A stretch of DNA of 64,000 nucleotides from the NCBI RefSeq assembly GCF_000167195.1, contig NZ_AADV02000001.1, positions 620,001-684,000 on the forward strand, written 5' to 3'. Below are positions 19,143-28,600 of the stretch, in pieces. The notes beneath the pieces were generated by a model. The model did no database searches, had not been told where the DNA came from, and saw only the letters and a program-made list of their open reading frames with translations. Source of the DNA: Crocosphaera watsonii WH 8501. GTDB lineage: Bacteria > Cyanobacteriota > Cyanobacteriia > Cyanobacteriales > Microcystaceae. Position numbers and translations under genes: made by a program. The first letter of the stretch is position 1. Each line of letters opens with the position of its first letter.

Positions 19143-19270
19143 TCATATTTTATACTTATTTTAAAGGGAGCGATCGCTGAAAAAGGAAATGCAAATTATT
19201 TGTCCAAAAGCTAACTATTTTGGCACAAGATGTCAAATATGTATAGATGCACCGAAATGCGATGGGCTGA

Positions 19271-19900
19271 TTAGAGGGAGCCATCACTAGGGAAGATTAT
19301 GAAGTCACTACGAATCCAACCAATGGCACCAGACTGCAAAAACCGAACTCGACACCAGTTGAGTTCGCTGCCGACGGTGTCTTGATCAATGACACATTCG
19401 AGAATGTGGACCTCATCTTTAGGTAAGCCGTAACCATTCGCGCGGGAGTAAACCGTAGGTGCCGTCCGCAGATTAATTTGGGTTCTAGCATCACGAGTTG
19501 TTAACGTTGCCACCCGAGGATTAGCAACCAATGCTGGCGGCTGTCCGTAAGAGCTGCTCGTATCCCAATAAACATAAAGCTTGGCACCATCAGGGAGGAG
19601 AAAGATTTGCCCATGGGTGCCCAAGCCCGCCTGACGATAGACGGCTTTGCCGTTCTCATCCACAAAATTACCGGGCCGATCCCCCACCGGGCTGAAGTCA
19701 AACACTCGCCCACTATCCAGCCGAACATCGATAAAGCCTTGGCGCTGCGAAAAGGTGCAGTTATGGGATAGCGATGGATAACTGTCGCCGGGGGCATAAA
19801 TATCACAGTGAGCCGCTACCGTATCGGCCTTAGCGGCGAATGCGATGCCGACTGATGTCAGGGCGGTGATCGTGGCGGTGAGGATTGATCTAACTTGCAT
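19271..19900 (-). CDS. Secreted SH3-like domain protein, GC-rich
   Basis: 209 residues with a signal peptide (MQVRSILTATITALTSVGIAFAAKADT). A Cys-containing beta-rich region follows (CDIYAPGDSYPSLSHNCTFSQRQGFIDVRLDSGRVFDFSPVGDRPGNFVDENGKAVYRQ). The C-terminal ~65 residues (TRDARTQINLRTAPTVYSRANGYGLPKDEVHILEC ... WCRVRFLQSGAIGWIRSDFI) form a bacterial SH3b-type domain. Codon usage is clearly richer in G+C than all neighbours (runs of GCG, GCC and CGC codons), and it lies antisense between the two NRPS genes, so recent horizontal gain is likely. Cell-wall or surface binding is inferred. Confidence 0.75.
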   Translation of the reverse strand: MQVRSILTATITALTSVGIAFAAKADTVAAHCDIYAPGDSYPSLSHNCTFSQRQGFIDVRLDSGRVFDFSPVGDRPGNFVDENGKAVYRQAGLGTHGQIFLLPDGAKLYVYWDTSSSYGQPPALVANPRVATLTTRDARTQINLRTAPTVYSRANGYGLPKDEVHILECVIDQDTVGSELNWCRVRFLQSGAIGWIRSDFIIFPSDGSL

Positions 19901-20069
19901 TACAATTTTTTAACAAAAATGTCAAAAGAAGTCCCTACCTAAAAATTCTATCAGAAGCTCCCATATTTTAGGTAGGGATGAATTTTGACCAGCATATTGA
20001 CGTGCGACAGCACATCCTCTTGTTATAACTTAGACTACCATCTTGTTATTCTTATGGTAGAATCAATCT

Positions 20070-21365
20070 ATGACTCTAACACTAAACTACACATACAGGA
20101 TCTATCCTGACAATAAACAAGAGGCAATCTTGTCTGAATGGCTAGAAATTTGTCGCCGTTCATACAACTATGCTTTGCGTGAGTTGAAGGATTGGATCTC
20201 TAGTCGTAAGTGCCTAGTAGATAGATGTAGTTTGGAGTCAGAATATATCATGGCGGCAAGTTATCCTTTCCCAAGTTATCATCAGCAACAAAACCAATTA
20301 CCAAAAGCTAAAAAAGTATATCCTGAGTTAGCTAAAGTCCCAAGCCAAGTCTTGCAAACTAACGTTAGAAGACTTCACGATGCTTGGGACTTTTTTCGTA
20401 ATCGAGGGTTCGGCTTTCCTCGGTTCAAGAAATACGGACAGATGAAGTCTTTGCTTTTTCCTCAGTTCAAAAGCAATCCATTAACAGGGTGGCAGATCAA
20501 GCTACCCAAATTAGGGAAAGTCCAGATAAATCTTCATCGTCCAATTCCTGATGGTTTTGTTATTAAACAGGTAAGAGTCATTAAAAAAGCTAAAGGTTGG
20601 TTTGCTGTAGTTAGTATCCAATCTGATATAATTTTACCTGAAATAGAAATACTATTCGGGCATTTTCTTGGCCTTGATGTTGGACTTTCTAGCTACTTAG
20701 CTACCTCAGATAATTATGTAGAAAAAGGACGCAAATTCTTCAAGAGTGAATACCGCAAGTTGAAATTACTGCAACATCGCTTAAGTAGAAAAGATAAACG
20801 CTCCAAAAACTCCGAAAAAGCCAGAAAAAAAGTAGAAAAGCAACATAATCACATTGCTTTCAAACGTAAAGATTATCAATTCAAGTTAGCCCACAAAATC
20901 TGTGACATGGGCGATAGCATATTTATGGAAGATATTGATTTTCGTACTATGGCTAAAGGCTTTCTTGGAAAACATACCCTTGATGCAGGTTTTGGGCAAT
21001 TTAGGGATATTCTGAAATATGTTTGCAAGGTTAGGGGAAAATATTTTGGACTGGTTGATCATCGGGGAACCAGCCAAACTTGTCCTAATTGCCGTGCAGA
21101 AGTCAGAAAAACCCTATCTGATAGGCTTCACGTCTGTCATGAATGCGGTTACGGAGTTGACTATCCTGTTGACCGTGACGTAGCTAGTGCGCAAGAAGTC
21201 TGTAATCGGGGGATAGAAACTACTACCCTGGGACTCAGGGAAAAGGAAACCGTCTGTCAAGTCGAGGTGTCGGGGGTGATGAGCCTAGATAACTGGCGTA
21301 GGGGAATACCCCTGTGGGCAGGAATATCCCGTCGTGAGTCGGGAAGCCCCACCCATAATCTGTGA
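20070..21365 (+). CDS. tnpB: TnpB, RNA-guided nuclease of IS200/IS605-type element (solo)
   Basis: 431 residues. The RuvC-like acidic residues are all present: D203 (FLGLDVGLSSYLATSDN), E287 (IFMEDIDF) and D370 (VDRDVASAQ). The zinc finger is intact with CPNC at 338-341 and CHEC at 356-359. N-terminal residues (YTYRIYPDNKQEAILSEWLEICRRSYN) match the TnpB wedge region. No tnpA is adjacent, so the element is a solo TnpB unit needing transposase in trans. It lies between the two NRPS genes, next to the GC-rich SH3 gene. Length is at the upper end for TnpB because the frame runs through the omega-RNA region. Confidence 0.9.
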   Translation: MTLTLNYTYRIYPDNKQEAILSEWLEICRRSYNYALRELKDWISSRKCLVDRCSLESEYIMAASYPFPSYHQQQNQLPKAKKVYPELAKVPSQVLQTNVRRLHDAWDFFRNRGFGFPRFKKYGQMKSLLFPQFKSNPLTGWQIKLPKLGKVQINLHRPIPDGFVIKQVRVIKKAKGWFAVVSIQSDIILPEIEILFGHFLGLDVGLSSYLATSDNYVEKGRKFFKSEYRKLKLLQHRLSRKDKRSKNSEKARKKVEKQHNHIAFKRKDYQFKLAHKICDMGDSIFMEDIDFRTMAKGFLGKHTLDAGFGQFRDILKYVCKVRGKYFGLVDHRGTSQTCPNCRAEVRKTLSDRLHVCHECGYGVDYPVDRDVASAQEVCNRGIETTTLGLREKETVCQVEVSGVMSLDNWRRGIPLWAGISRRESGSPTHNL

Positions 21366-21386
21366 TTTGGGTGGGGAGGATGTCAC
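21230..21386 (+). ncRNA. Predicted omega-RNA / right end of the solo TnpB element
   Basis: TnpB guide RNAs overlap the 3' end of tnpB and extend through the right end into flanking DNA. Here the 3' end contains GGGGAATACCCC, then a stem CCCCACCC (21347-21354) / GGGTGGGG (21369-21376), then AGGATGTCAC ending at 21386, the typical right-end tail. The guide would be the next ~16-20 bases from 21387 (starting AATATAAGCC). The 5' limit is approximate. Confidence 0.55.
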
Positions 21387-21660
21387 AATATAAGCCTAAT
21401 ATAGCTGAAACTAACTAATTTTTGTCTCCCCCTTTTCCTTAAATACGAAAATACTACTTAAGATTCTTTCACTACATGGGAATCACTACCTCCTTTTGGA
21501 CAGCAGGTTGAAGCAAAAACCTAGGTCGTGAGGTTTAGGAATCACCAAAGTTTTAGGGCGGTGGGGATGTGAACGAATTATATTATAATTTTTAGCAACA
21601 CTATCAGGAATCAACCTCTAGGTGTCACGGATATATTCACATTCTAAATAGACTAATTTT

Positions 21661-24600
21661 ATGAAAACCGTTGATGAATTTTTATCTTATCTCTATGGTT
21701 TAGAAGTTAAACTTTGGTTAGATGGCGATCGCTTACGGTGTAGCGCACCGGAAGAGGTATTAACTCCTGAACTCACGGGACAACTTCAAGGTAGAAAACA
21801 GGAGATAATTGAGTTTCTCAAAGAAGCAACACTCACAGTTGACGGTAAGTTAGAACCCATCGAACCAGTTAATAGAGACGGTAACATTCCCCTATCTTTC
21901 GCTCAACAACGTTTATGGTTCCTCGAACAACTACAACCAGGAAGTTTTACCTATCATATTCCTACGGCAGTCAGATTAACTGGTTCTCTCAATATTCCTC
22001 TCTTAGAAAAGAGTTTTAACGAGATTATTGACCGTCATGAAACCCTCTGCACCCATTTTACAACGGTAAACGGAGAACCAGTTCAAATAATTGATTCAAC
22101 TTTAAATCTATCTATCCCTATCTTAAACCTAGAAGTTTTTGAGGGAAAAGAGCAAGAAAGCGAAGTATTAAAATTAGCTACTCAAGAAGCAAAAAAACCC
22201 TTTAATTTAGCAAAAGATCCCTTACTTAGAGTTACTCTCCTAAAACTTAATCCCACGGATCATGTAGTGTTATTAACCCTACATCATATTATTGCCGATG
22301 GTTGGTCAATGGAAATTTTAATTAAAGAGCTAACTTGTCTTTATGAAGCATTTTCCAACGGACAAACTTCTCCCCTTCCCCCTTTACCCATCCAATATGG
22401 AGACTTTGCTACTTGGCAACGACAACGACTTCAAGGGGAAAAACTAGACCAACAACTTGCCTATTGGAAGGAACAACTACAGGGCAGTTTTCCTGTTTTA
22501 CAACTGCCTACTGATTTTGTTCGTAGCAGAATACAAGGGTTTCGGGGCGGAAATCAAACATTTAGCCTCTCTACTCAATTAACAGAGCAACTGAAAACCC
22601 TAGCTCAAAAAGAAGGTGTCACCCTATTTATGACCCTTCTAGCTGCCTTTAAGGTACTACTTTACCGTTACAGTGGACAAAAAGATATCATTGTCGGTTC
22701 TCCTATTGCTAACAGAAATAGAACTGAAATTGAAGGGTTAATCGGCTTTTTTGTCAATACCTTAGTTTTGCGGACAAACTTGACAGGAAATCCTAGTTTT
22801 CAAACATTATTAAATCAGGTGCAAAAGGTAACTTGGGGAGCTTACGATCATCAAGACTTACCCTTTGAAAAATTAGTGGAAGAGTTACACCCAGAAAGGG
22901 ATCTTAGTTATAACCCTTTATTTCAGGTAAAATTTCGCCTAGAAAATGCTCCAACCGATTCTTATTCCCTGCCCAACTTAACTTTAAGCTCCCTCAAACA
23001 AGCTAACTCTACAGCTAAATTAGATTTAAGTCTAGATATGTACGAAACAGCAAACGGTTTAGTAGGGGGTTTTGAATATAATCAAGATTTATTTGCTCCA
23101 GAAACCATTGAACGGATGGTGGAACATTTTTGTACTCTCTTGGAAAGTATTGTTGATAATCCCACAAAACCCATTTCTGAGTTATCCATTTTGATGGAAA
23201 CAGAAAAACGAGCCATATTATACGATTGGAATAATACGAATATCGATTATGATGAAAATAGTTGTTTTCATCAACTATTTGAGGCACAGGTAGAAAAAAA
23301 TCCCCATGCAGTTGCTTTAATCTTTGAAAATCAATTATTAACCTATCAAGAACTGAATCAAAAAACTAATCAACTGGCCCATTATTTACAAAAATTGGGA
23401 GTGCAACCAGAGGTAAAAGTGGGGATCTGTGTGGAGCGATCGCCTGAGATGATTATCGCTTTATTAGCTATTTTTAAAGCAGGGGGTGCTTATCTTCCCC
23501 TAGATCCAGCTTATCCCCAAGAAAGGCTTGCCTTTATGGTAAGCGATGCCGAACTTTCTGTTTTATTAACCACCGAAACCTTAGCAGAAACCTTGCCTCA
23601 AACTGAAACTCAAATAGTTTGTTTTGATCGAGACTTAGAAACCATTAATCAAGAGTCAAAAGATAATCCTCTTAGTAACGTAACACCGCAAAATTTAGCC
23701 TATCTTATTTATACTTCAGGTTCAACCGGAACACCCAAAGGAGTTTTAATTAGTCATGGAGGGTTAGTTAACTTAACGGAAGATAAAATTAGGGTTTGTA
23801 AAGTTTCTGCTAATAGTTGTATTCTTCAGTTCTTTTCCTTTAGTTTTGATGCTTCTATTCCCGAAATTATCATGGCTTTGGCCTCTGGAGCAAAACTTTG
23901 TTTAGCTAAGTTAGAGACTTTAATACCAGGGCCTGCTCTCTTAAACTTATTACAAGAACAAAAGATAACCCATATTACTATTACTCCTTCGGCCTTAGCT
24001 AACTTAACCTTTACCGAGTTACCGGATCTAGAAATGGTTTTAGTGGGAGGAGAAGCACCATCCCCAGACTTGATCGAAAACTGGTCAAGGGATCGCCTCT
24101 TTATCAACGCTTATGGACCCACAGAAGTCACAGTAAACGCCAGTATGGTCCCCTGTGGTAATGGACATCCCACCCTTCCTACCATCCTTCCCAGTACCAA
24201 TAAACAGCTTTATATTTTAGATTCCCATCTGCAACCCGTTCCTGTAGGAGTATTAGGAGAACTGCATATTGGGGGTGTTGGTTTAGCTAGGGGTTATCTC
24301 AAGCGTCCTGATAAAACAGCAGATGTCTTTGTTCCTAACCCCTTCAGTGCCATTCCCGGTAGTCGTCTTTATAAAACAGGGGATCTGGCCTGTTATTTGC
24401 CCGATGGTCGGATTAAATTATTAGGTCGTCTGGATAATCAACTAAAAATTAGGGGTTTTCGTTTAGAAACAGGGGAAATTGAAACTTTACTACAACAAAA
24501 TACCAAAATTAAAGCCAATGTCGTTATTGGCAGGGAAGACACATCAGGAGATAAACGTTTAGTCGCTTACTATGTCAGTGAGAGTGATCCCATTCCAGTG

Positions 24601-25053
24601 GCCAGTGAACTGCGACAGTTTTTGAGGGAAAAACTGCCCGAATATGCCATCCCTAGCGCGTTTATTCCTTTAGATTCCTTCCCCCTCACACCTAACGGAA
24701 AAATCGATACTAAGTCCCTTCCTGCCCCCGATCAGGCTCGTTCTACAGGGGAGTGGATCGCGCCAAGAACAGCAACAGAAGAATCAGTGGCTAAGATTTT
24801 TGCTCAGGTGTTGGAAATAGAAAAAGTGAGTATTAACGACGACTTTTTTGAGTTAGGTGGTCATTCTTTGTTAGCAACTCGGTTAATAGCTCAATTATTA
24901 GAAATGTCTCCCGTTGAGATTACTATTATCGATCTTTTTGAAGCCCCCACTGTTGCCGGACTAGCTGAACGTATTGACGGAAAACAATTACGCGATCGCC
25001 TTCAAACAGTTGAGGAAGAGGTTACAGAAGAACGGGAGGAGATTGAAATTTAA
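21661..25053 (+). CDS. Nonribosomal peptide synthetase, TubC_N-C-A-PCP
   Basis: 1130 residues. An N-terminal TubC_N-type docking domain (~1-55: DEFLSYLYGLEVKLWLDGDRLRCSAP) is followed by a condensation domain with HHIIADG from residue 208, an adenylation domain with TSGSTG at 685-690, AYGPTE and the terminal NGKIDTK lysine, and a carrier domain with Ser ~1069 (LGGHSLLATRL). The hand-read code DAPTLGAVNK matches no residue I know, so the substrate is unassigned. The acidic tail (EEEVTEEREEIEI) looks like a docking peptide for the TubC_N domain of the next enzyme. It should extend the D-Asn residue made by the first synthetase. Confidence 0.92.
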   Translation: MKTVDEFLSYLYGLEVKLWLDGDRLRCSAPEEVLTPELTGQLQGRKQEIIEFLKEATLTVDGKLEPIEPVNRDGNIPLSFAQQRLWFLEQLQPGSFTYHIPTAVRLTGSLNIPLLEKSFNEIIDRHETLCTHFTTVNGEPVQIIDSTLNLSIPILNLEVFEGKEQESEVLKLATQEAKKPFNLAKDPLLRVTLLKLNPTDHVVLLTLHHIIADGWSMEILIKELTCLYEAFSNGQTSPLPPLPIQYGDFATWQRQRLQGEKLDQQLAYWKEQLQGSFPVLQLPTDFVRSRIQGFRGGNQTFSLSTQLTEQLKTLAQKEGVTLFMTLLAAFKVLLYRYSGQKDIIVGSPIANRNRTEIEGLIGFFVNTLVLRTNLTGNPSFQTLLNQVQKVTWGAYDHQDLPFEKLVEELHPERDLSYNPLFQVKFRLENAPTDSYSLPNLTLSSLKQANSTAKLDLSLDMYETANGLVGGFEYNQDLFAPETIERMVEHFCTLLESIVDNPTKPISELSILMETEKRAILYDWNNTNIDYDENSCFHQLFEAQVEKNPHAVALIFENQLLTYQELNQKTNQLAHYLQKLGVQPEVKVGICVERSPEMIIALLAIFKAGGAYLPLDPAYPQERLAFMVSDAELSVLLTTETLAETLPQTETQIVCFDRDLETINQESKDNPLSNVTPQNLAYLIYTSGSTGTPKGVLISHGGLVNLTEDKIRVCKVSANSCILQFFSFSFDASIPEIIMALASGAKLCLAKLETLIPGPALLNLLQEQKITHITITPSALANLTFTELPDLEMVLVGGEAPSPDLIENWSRDRLFINAYGPTEVTVNASMVPCGNGHPTLPTILPSTNKQLYILDSHLQPVPVGVLGELHIGGVGLARGYLKRPDKTADVFVPNPFSAIPGSRLYKTGDLACYLPDGRIKLLGRLDNQLKIRGFRLETGEIETLLQQNTKIKANVVIGREDTSGDKRLVAYYVSESDPIPVASELRQFLREKLPEYAIPSAFIPLDSFPLTPNGKIDTKSLPAPDQARSTGEWIAPRTATEESVAKIFAQVLEIEKVSINDDFFELGGHSLLATRLIAQLLEMSPVEITIIDLFEAPTVAGLAERIDGKQLRDRLQTVEEEVTEEREEIEI

Positions 25054-25100
25054 TAATCAATAATGGACAATTATCAATTGTCCATTATTGAACGTTTTTT

Positions 25101-25489
25101 ATGCGTCGAGATTCAATTTTCTATAAACTTTTTCAAGAGAAATGGTGACTACAATAGTAATGTACAAATTTGATAAACTTAGTCAAACAGAGGTAGAAGA
25201 AATGTTAGGAATTACTCTTAAGGAAACACAAGTTTACCGAGAAATTAAGCAGGAAGGACGGGAAGAAGGACGGGAAGAAGGACGGGAGGAAGGACGGGAG
25301 GAAGGACGGGAAGAAGGGAAAAAATCGCTTCTTCTGAGACTACTAACAAGAAAGGTAGGAGAACTATCCTCAGAAGTACGTCAAAATATTGACAGTCTCT
25401 CCATTGAACAATTAGAAAACCTTGGTGAAGCACTACTTGATTTTAGTAGTATGGCAGATTTAGAAAATTGGCTAAAAACACATCAATAA
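25101..25489 (+). pseudogene. Rpn-family (PD-(D/E)XK) nuclease relic with internal deletion
   Basis: At 25101 the DNA encodes MRRDSIFYKLFQE, the standard start of cyanobacterial Rpn/DUF2887-like nucleases, but it runs into a stop after two more codons. From 25142, in another frame, it encodes the family's C-terminal half: VMYKFDKLSQTEVEEMLGI, a run of REEG repeats (12-bp tandem units at about 25257-25316) and the SLSIEQLENLGEALLDF ... ADLENWL tail. The whole nuclease core is missing. The C-terminal ORF could still be translated (115 residues) but would lack catalysis. Confidence 0.72.
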
Positions 25490-25505
25490 TAATTCTGTAA
25501 AGTAG

Positions 25506-25526
25506 GGGCTTAATATTATTAAGCCC
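25506..25526. repeat. 21-nt palindromic repeat, GGGCTTAAT/ATTAAGCCC type
   Basis: GGGCTTAAT and ATTAAGCCC arms, preceded by GTAG, in inverted orientation relative to the copy at 1449. It lies between the Rpn relic and the hydroxylase-reductase gene and may act as a hairpin terminator. Confidence 0.7.
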
Positions 25527-25644
25527 AAAGTTATAATTAATAATTAGGCAAAATATTATTAAAAATTTATAATTAAAAATGGTAAAATAGAAAATTAAAT
25601 TGTTAGTTTTCCTTATCTTTTGCTCTAAAAAAATATCCTTAATA

Positions 25645-28600
25645 ATGATGAATACTCCTGTTTACCTGAAACCTAATGTTATCATTGAGCCGTTAATAAA
25701 TCAGTGGTATGCTTGGTCATACTTGCTTTCTCCTGCTACTGCAGCCATGTATGTGGCAAAATCTCATCTAGAAATGATGGAATCATTCGTAGCTGCCCCT
25801 CAAGTCCATTATTCAGCATTGAAAAATCCTGCTATGATGGGGGGACCTTTTATTAACCACGATGTAAGTCGAGTAGGAGAAATTAAAGAGCTATTAGAAA
25901 GAACCAAAAAGCAACAAATACAGTTGATAAACTTAGCCCAAGCAATTGATAAATTAGAACAAATTTTGGCTGAAGAAGCAACAGGTTATTCTTTGGAACC
26001 TCTATATGAAAAAGTACCTGATCAATTAAAAGGCTATGTGGAATTAGTCTATGATTCTTCCAATAATCCCTCTATTCGTTTTATTGAAAGACTACTATAT
26101 CACAGTCCTTATTATAACCATCAAAATCAAAGTCTTGCCCTCTCCTTAGAAAACCCCGATCGCCGTTCTTTTGTTCTCAGTACCCCTCGTTTACCTTCTG
26201 TGCAAAATTTGCACATCAATTTACCATTCAAAGCTAAAGAAATTGATGAATTATTAGCTATGCGTCACACGGCTCAACCTTATGCAAAAATTAAAAATAT
26301 TTTACCTATTAAACCAGAGCAAAAAGTTATATTTTCGTCCCTTTTTACAGAAAAAATCCCGAAAATAACGCCAAAATATCAAGGTGATGGGGTAAGAATT
26401 CGTTATTTTGGTCACGCTTGTGTCTTAATTGAAACTGAAGATATTAGTATTCTTTGTGATCCCCTCATTAGCAATGAAAACCCCACAGGAATACCTCGTT
26501 ATAGCTATGCAGACTTACCACCAAAGATTGATTATGCCCTGATTACCCATAATCATCAAGACCATGTGATGTTAGAAACCTTATTACAAATACGCCATAA
26601 AATAGGAACAGTGCTAGTTCCAAAAAATAATAAGGGACTATTAATTGATCCTTCCCTAAAACTCGCTTTAGAATATATCGGCTTTTCTAATGTCAAAGAA
26701 ATAGATGAACTAGAAAACGTTGATATTCCTGGGGGACAAATAATCGGTTTACCCTTTTTAGGAGAACATGGAGACCTCAATATTGCAGCAAAAACCGCTT
26801 ATTTAATACAAGTACAAGGACGTTCCATTTTATGTGCAGCAGATTCCAATAATATTGAACCAAGACTTTATGATCATTTACACAATTTATTCGGTAATTT
26901 AGACATTTTATTTATTGGTATGGAATGCGACGGCGCACCCTATACTTGGGCTTATAAACCGTTATTAACAAAACCAACCGCCAGAAAAATGGACCAAACA
27001 CGGCGACTAGATGGCTCGAATGCTCAAAAAGCAATAAAACTGGTGGAACGGTTTTCCCCAAAACAAGTTTATGTTTATGCTATGGGGCAAGAACCCTGGT
27101 TGAAATATATTACCTCTCTCAACTACACAGAAAAATCTCGTCCTATTATTGAATCTAATCAATTGGTACAATACTGTCATAATCATAATATTATCAGTGA
27201 AAGATTATTCGGTCGTCAGGAAATATTTTTGCATTCAACAATCAGCACACAACATTCAGGAAACGATCCTGTTAACTCCTTAGAAAAAATGACAACAGAA
27301 CAATTTCCAACCTCCCCCTTATTAATGGATACCGAACAAGAATCAACTCCAGAGAAATCAATCAATGAGTTTCTAACAGAATTAGATAATTTAGATATTA
27401 AACTACTGTTAGAAGGCGATCGCTTGCGTTGCAATGCCCCGAAGGGAGTGTTAACATCAGACATAAAAGAAGAACTAAAAACCCGTAAACCAGAGATTAT
27501 TGCCTTTCTCACCCCAATAAAAACACAAGCTAACTTAGACGCTGAAGCGGTTCTTGACTCCACCATTGTCCCCCAAACCCCTGTAAAAATAGTTCCTGAA
27601 CCTACTAACATCTTTTTAACAGGAGCAACGGGTTTCCTCGGAAACGCCTTACTCTACGACTTATTACAACAAACATCAGCGACTATTTACTGTTTAGTTA
27701 GAGACGAAAGCCCAGAAATAGCCCAAGAAAAACTTTATAATTCCTTAAAATTACATTACGGTTGGGATGATAGCTTTGCACCTCGTATTATTCCAGTGGT
27801 GGGAGACTTATCAAAACCCCTATTAGGACTTTCCCAACAACAGTTTCAGCAGATAGCAAAAGAAACCGATGTTATCTATCATAACGGGGCATGGGTTAAT
27901 CATACTTCTCCCTATTCTCGTTTAAAATCTACCAATGTTTTAGGAACCCAAGAAGTATTAAGATTAGCTTGTGAAAAGACCACAAAACCCGTTCATTTTA
28001 TTTCAACTATTTCGGTGTTTAACCCCAGTGATCTCTCTCAAAAACGAGTTATTAAAGAAAGCGATGAGTTAGATCCCCAAGAAGTTCCTTTAGGGGGTTA
28101 CTCCCAAAGTAAATGGGTGGCCGAAAAATTGGTTACAATGGCAGGAGAAAGGGGTTTACCCGTCTCTATTTACAGAGTTGGCCCCATTTCTGGTCATAGT
28201 AACACAGGTCTTTTTAATCCCCATGATTTCCTCTATAAATTGATTATTGGTTATGTTCACTTAGGATCTGCCCCGGAAGGAGAAATGCTCCTAGATATTT
28301 TACCGGTGGACTATGTAGGTCATGTCATTGTTCATCTCTCGAAACAAGGAAAATCATTAGACAAAGCTTTTCATTTAATTCATTCTCAACCCGTTTCTTC
28401 CCATATCTTATTTGAAGAATTGGAGGAAATGGGTTACAAAGTTCAAAGAATTGCCTATGAGCAATGGTATAGCCAACTTCTGGAAGTCGCCAAAAACTCC
28501 CCCGATCATCCCTTGTATCCCTTAGTTCCTCTGTTTTCCCCTGCTCGCTCTGATGATGCTTCAGCGAAATCGTTCAATTTAAAATTTGACTGTTATAATA

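Noticed and set aside
21387..21660. A possible promoter or leader before the second NRPS gene
   Set aside because: No convincing -35/-10 pair or strong ribosome site was seen in this stretch beyond the TnpB right end, so nothing is annotated.
25257..25316. CRISPR-like or regulatory tandem repeat
   Set aside because: The 12-bp units lie in frame in the Rpn tail and encode REEG repeats typical of that family; there are no spacers.
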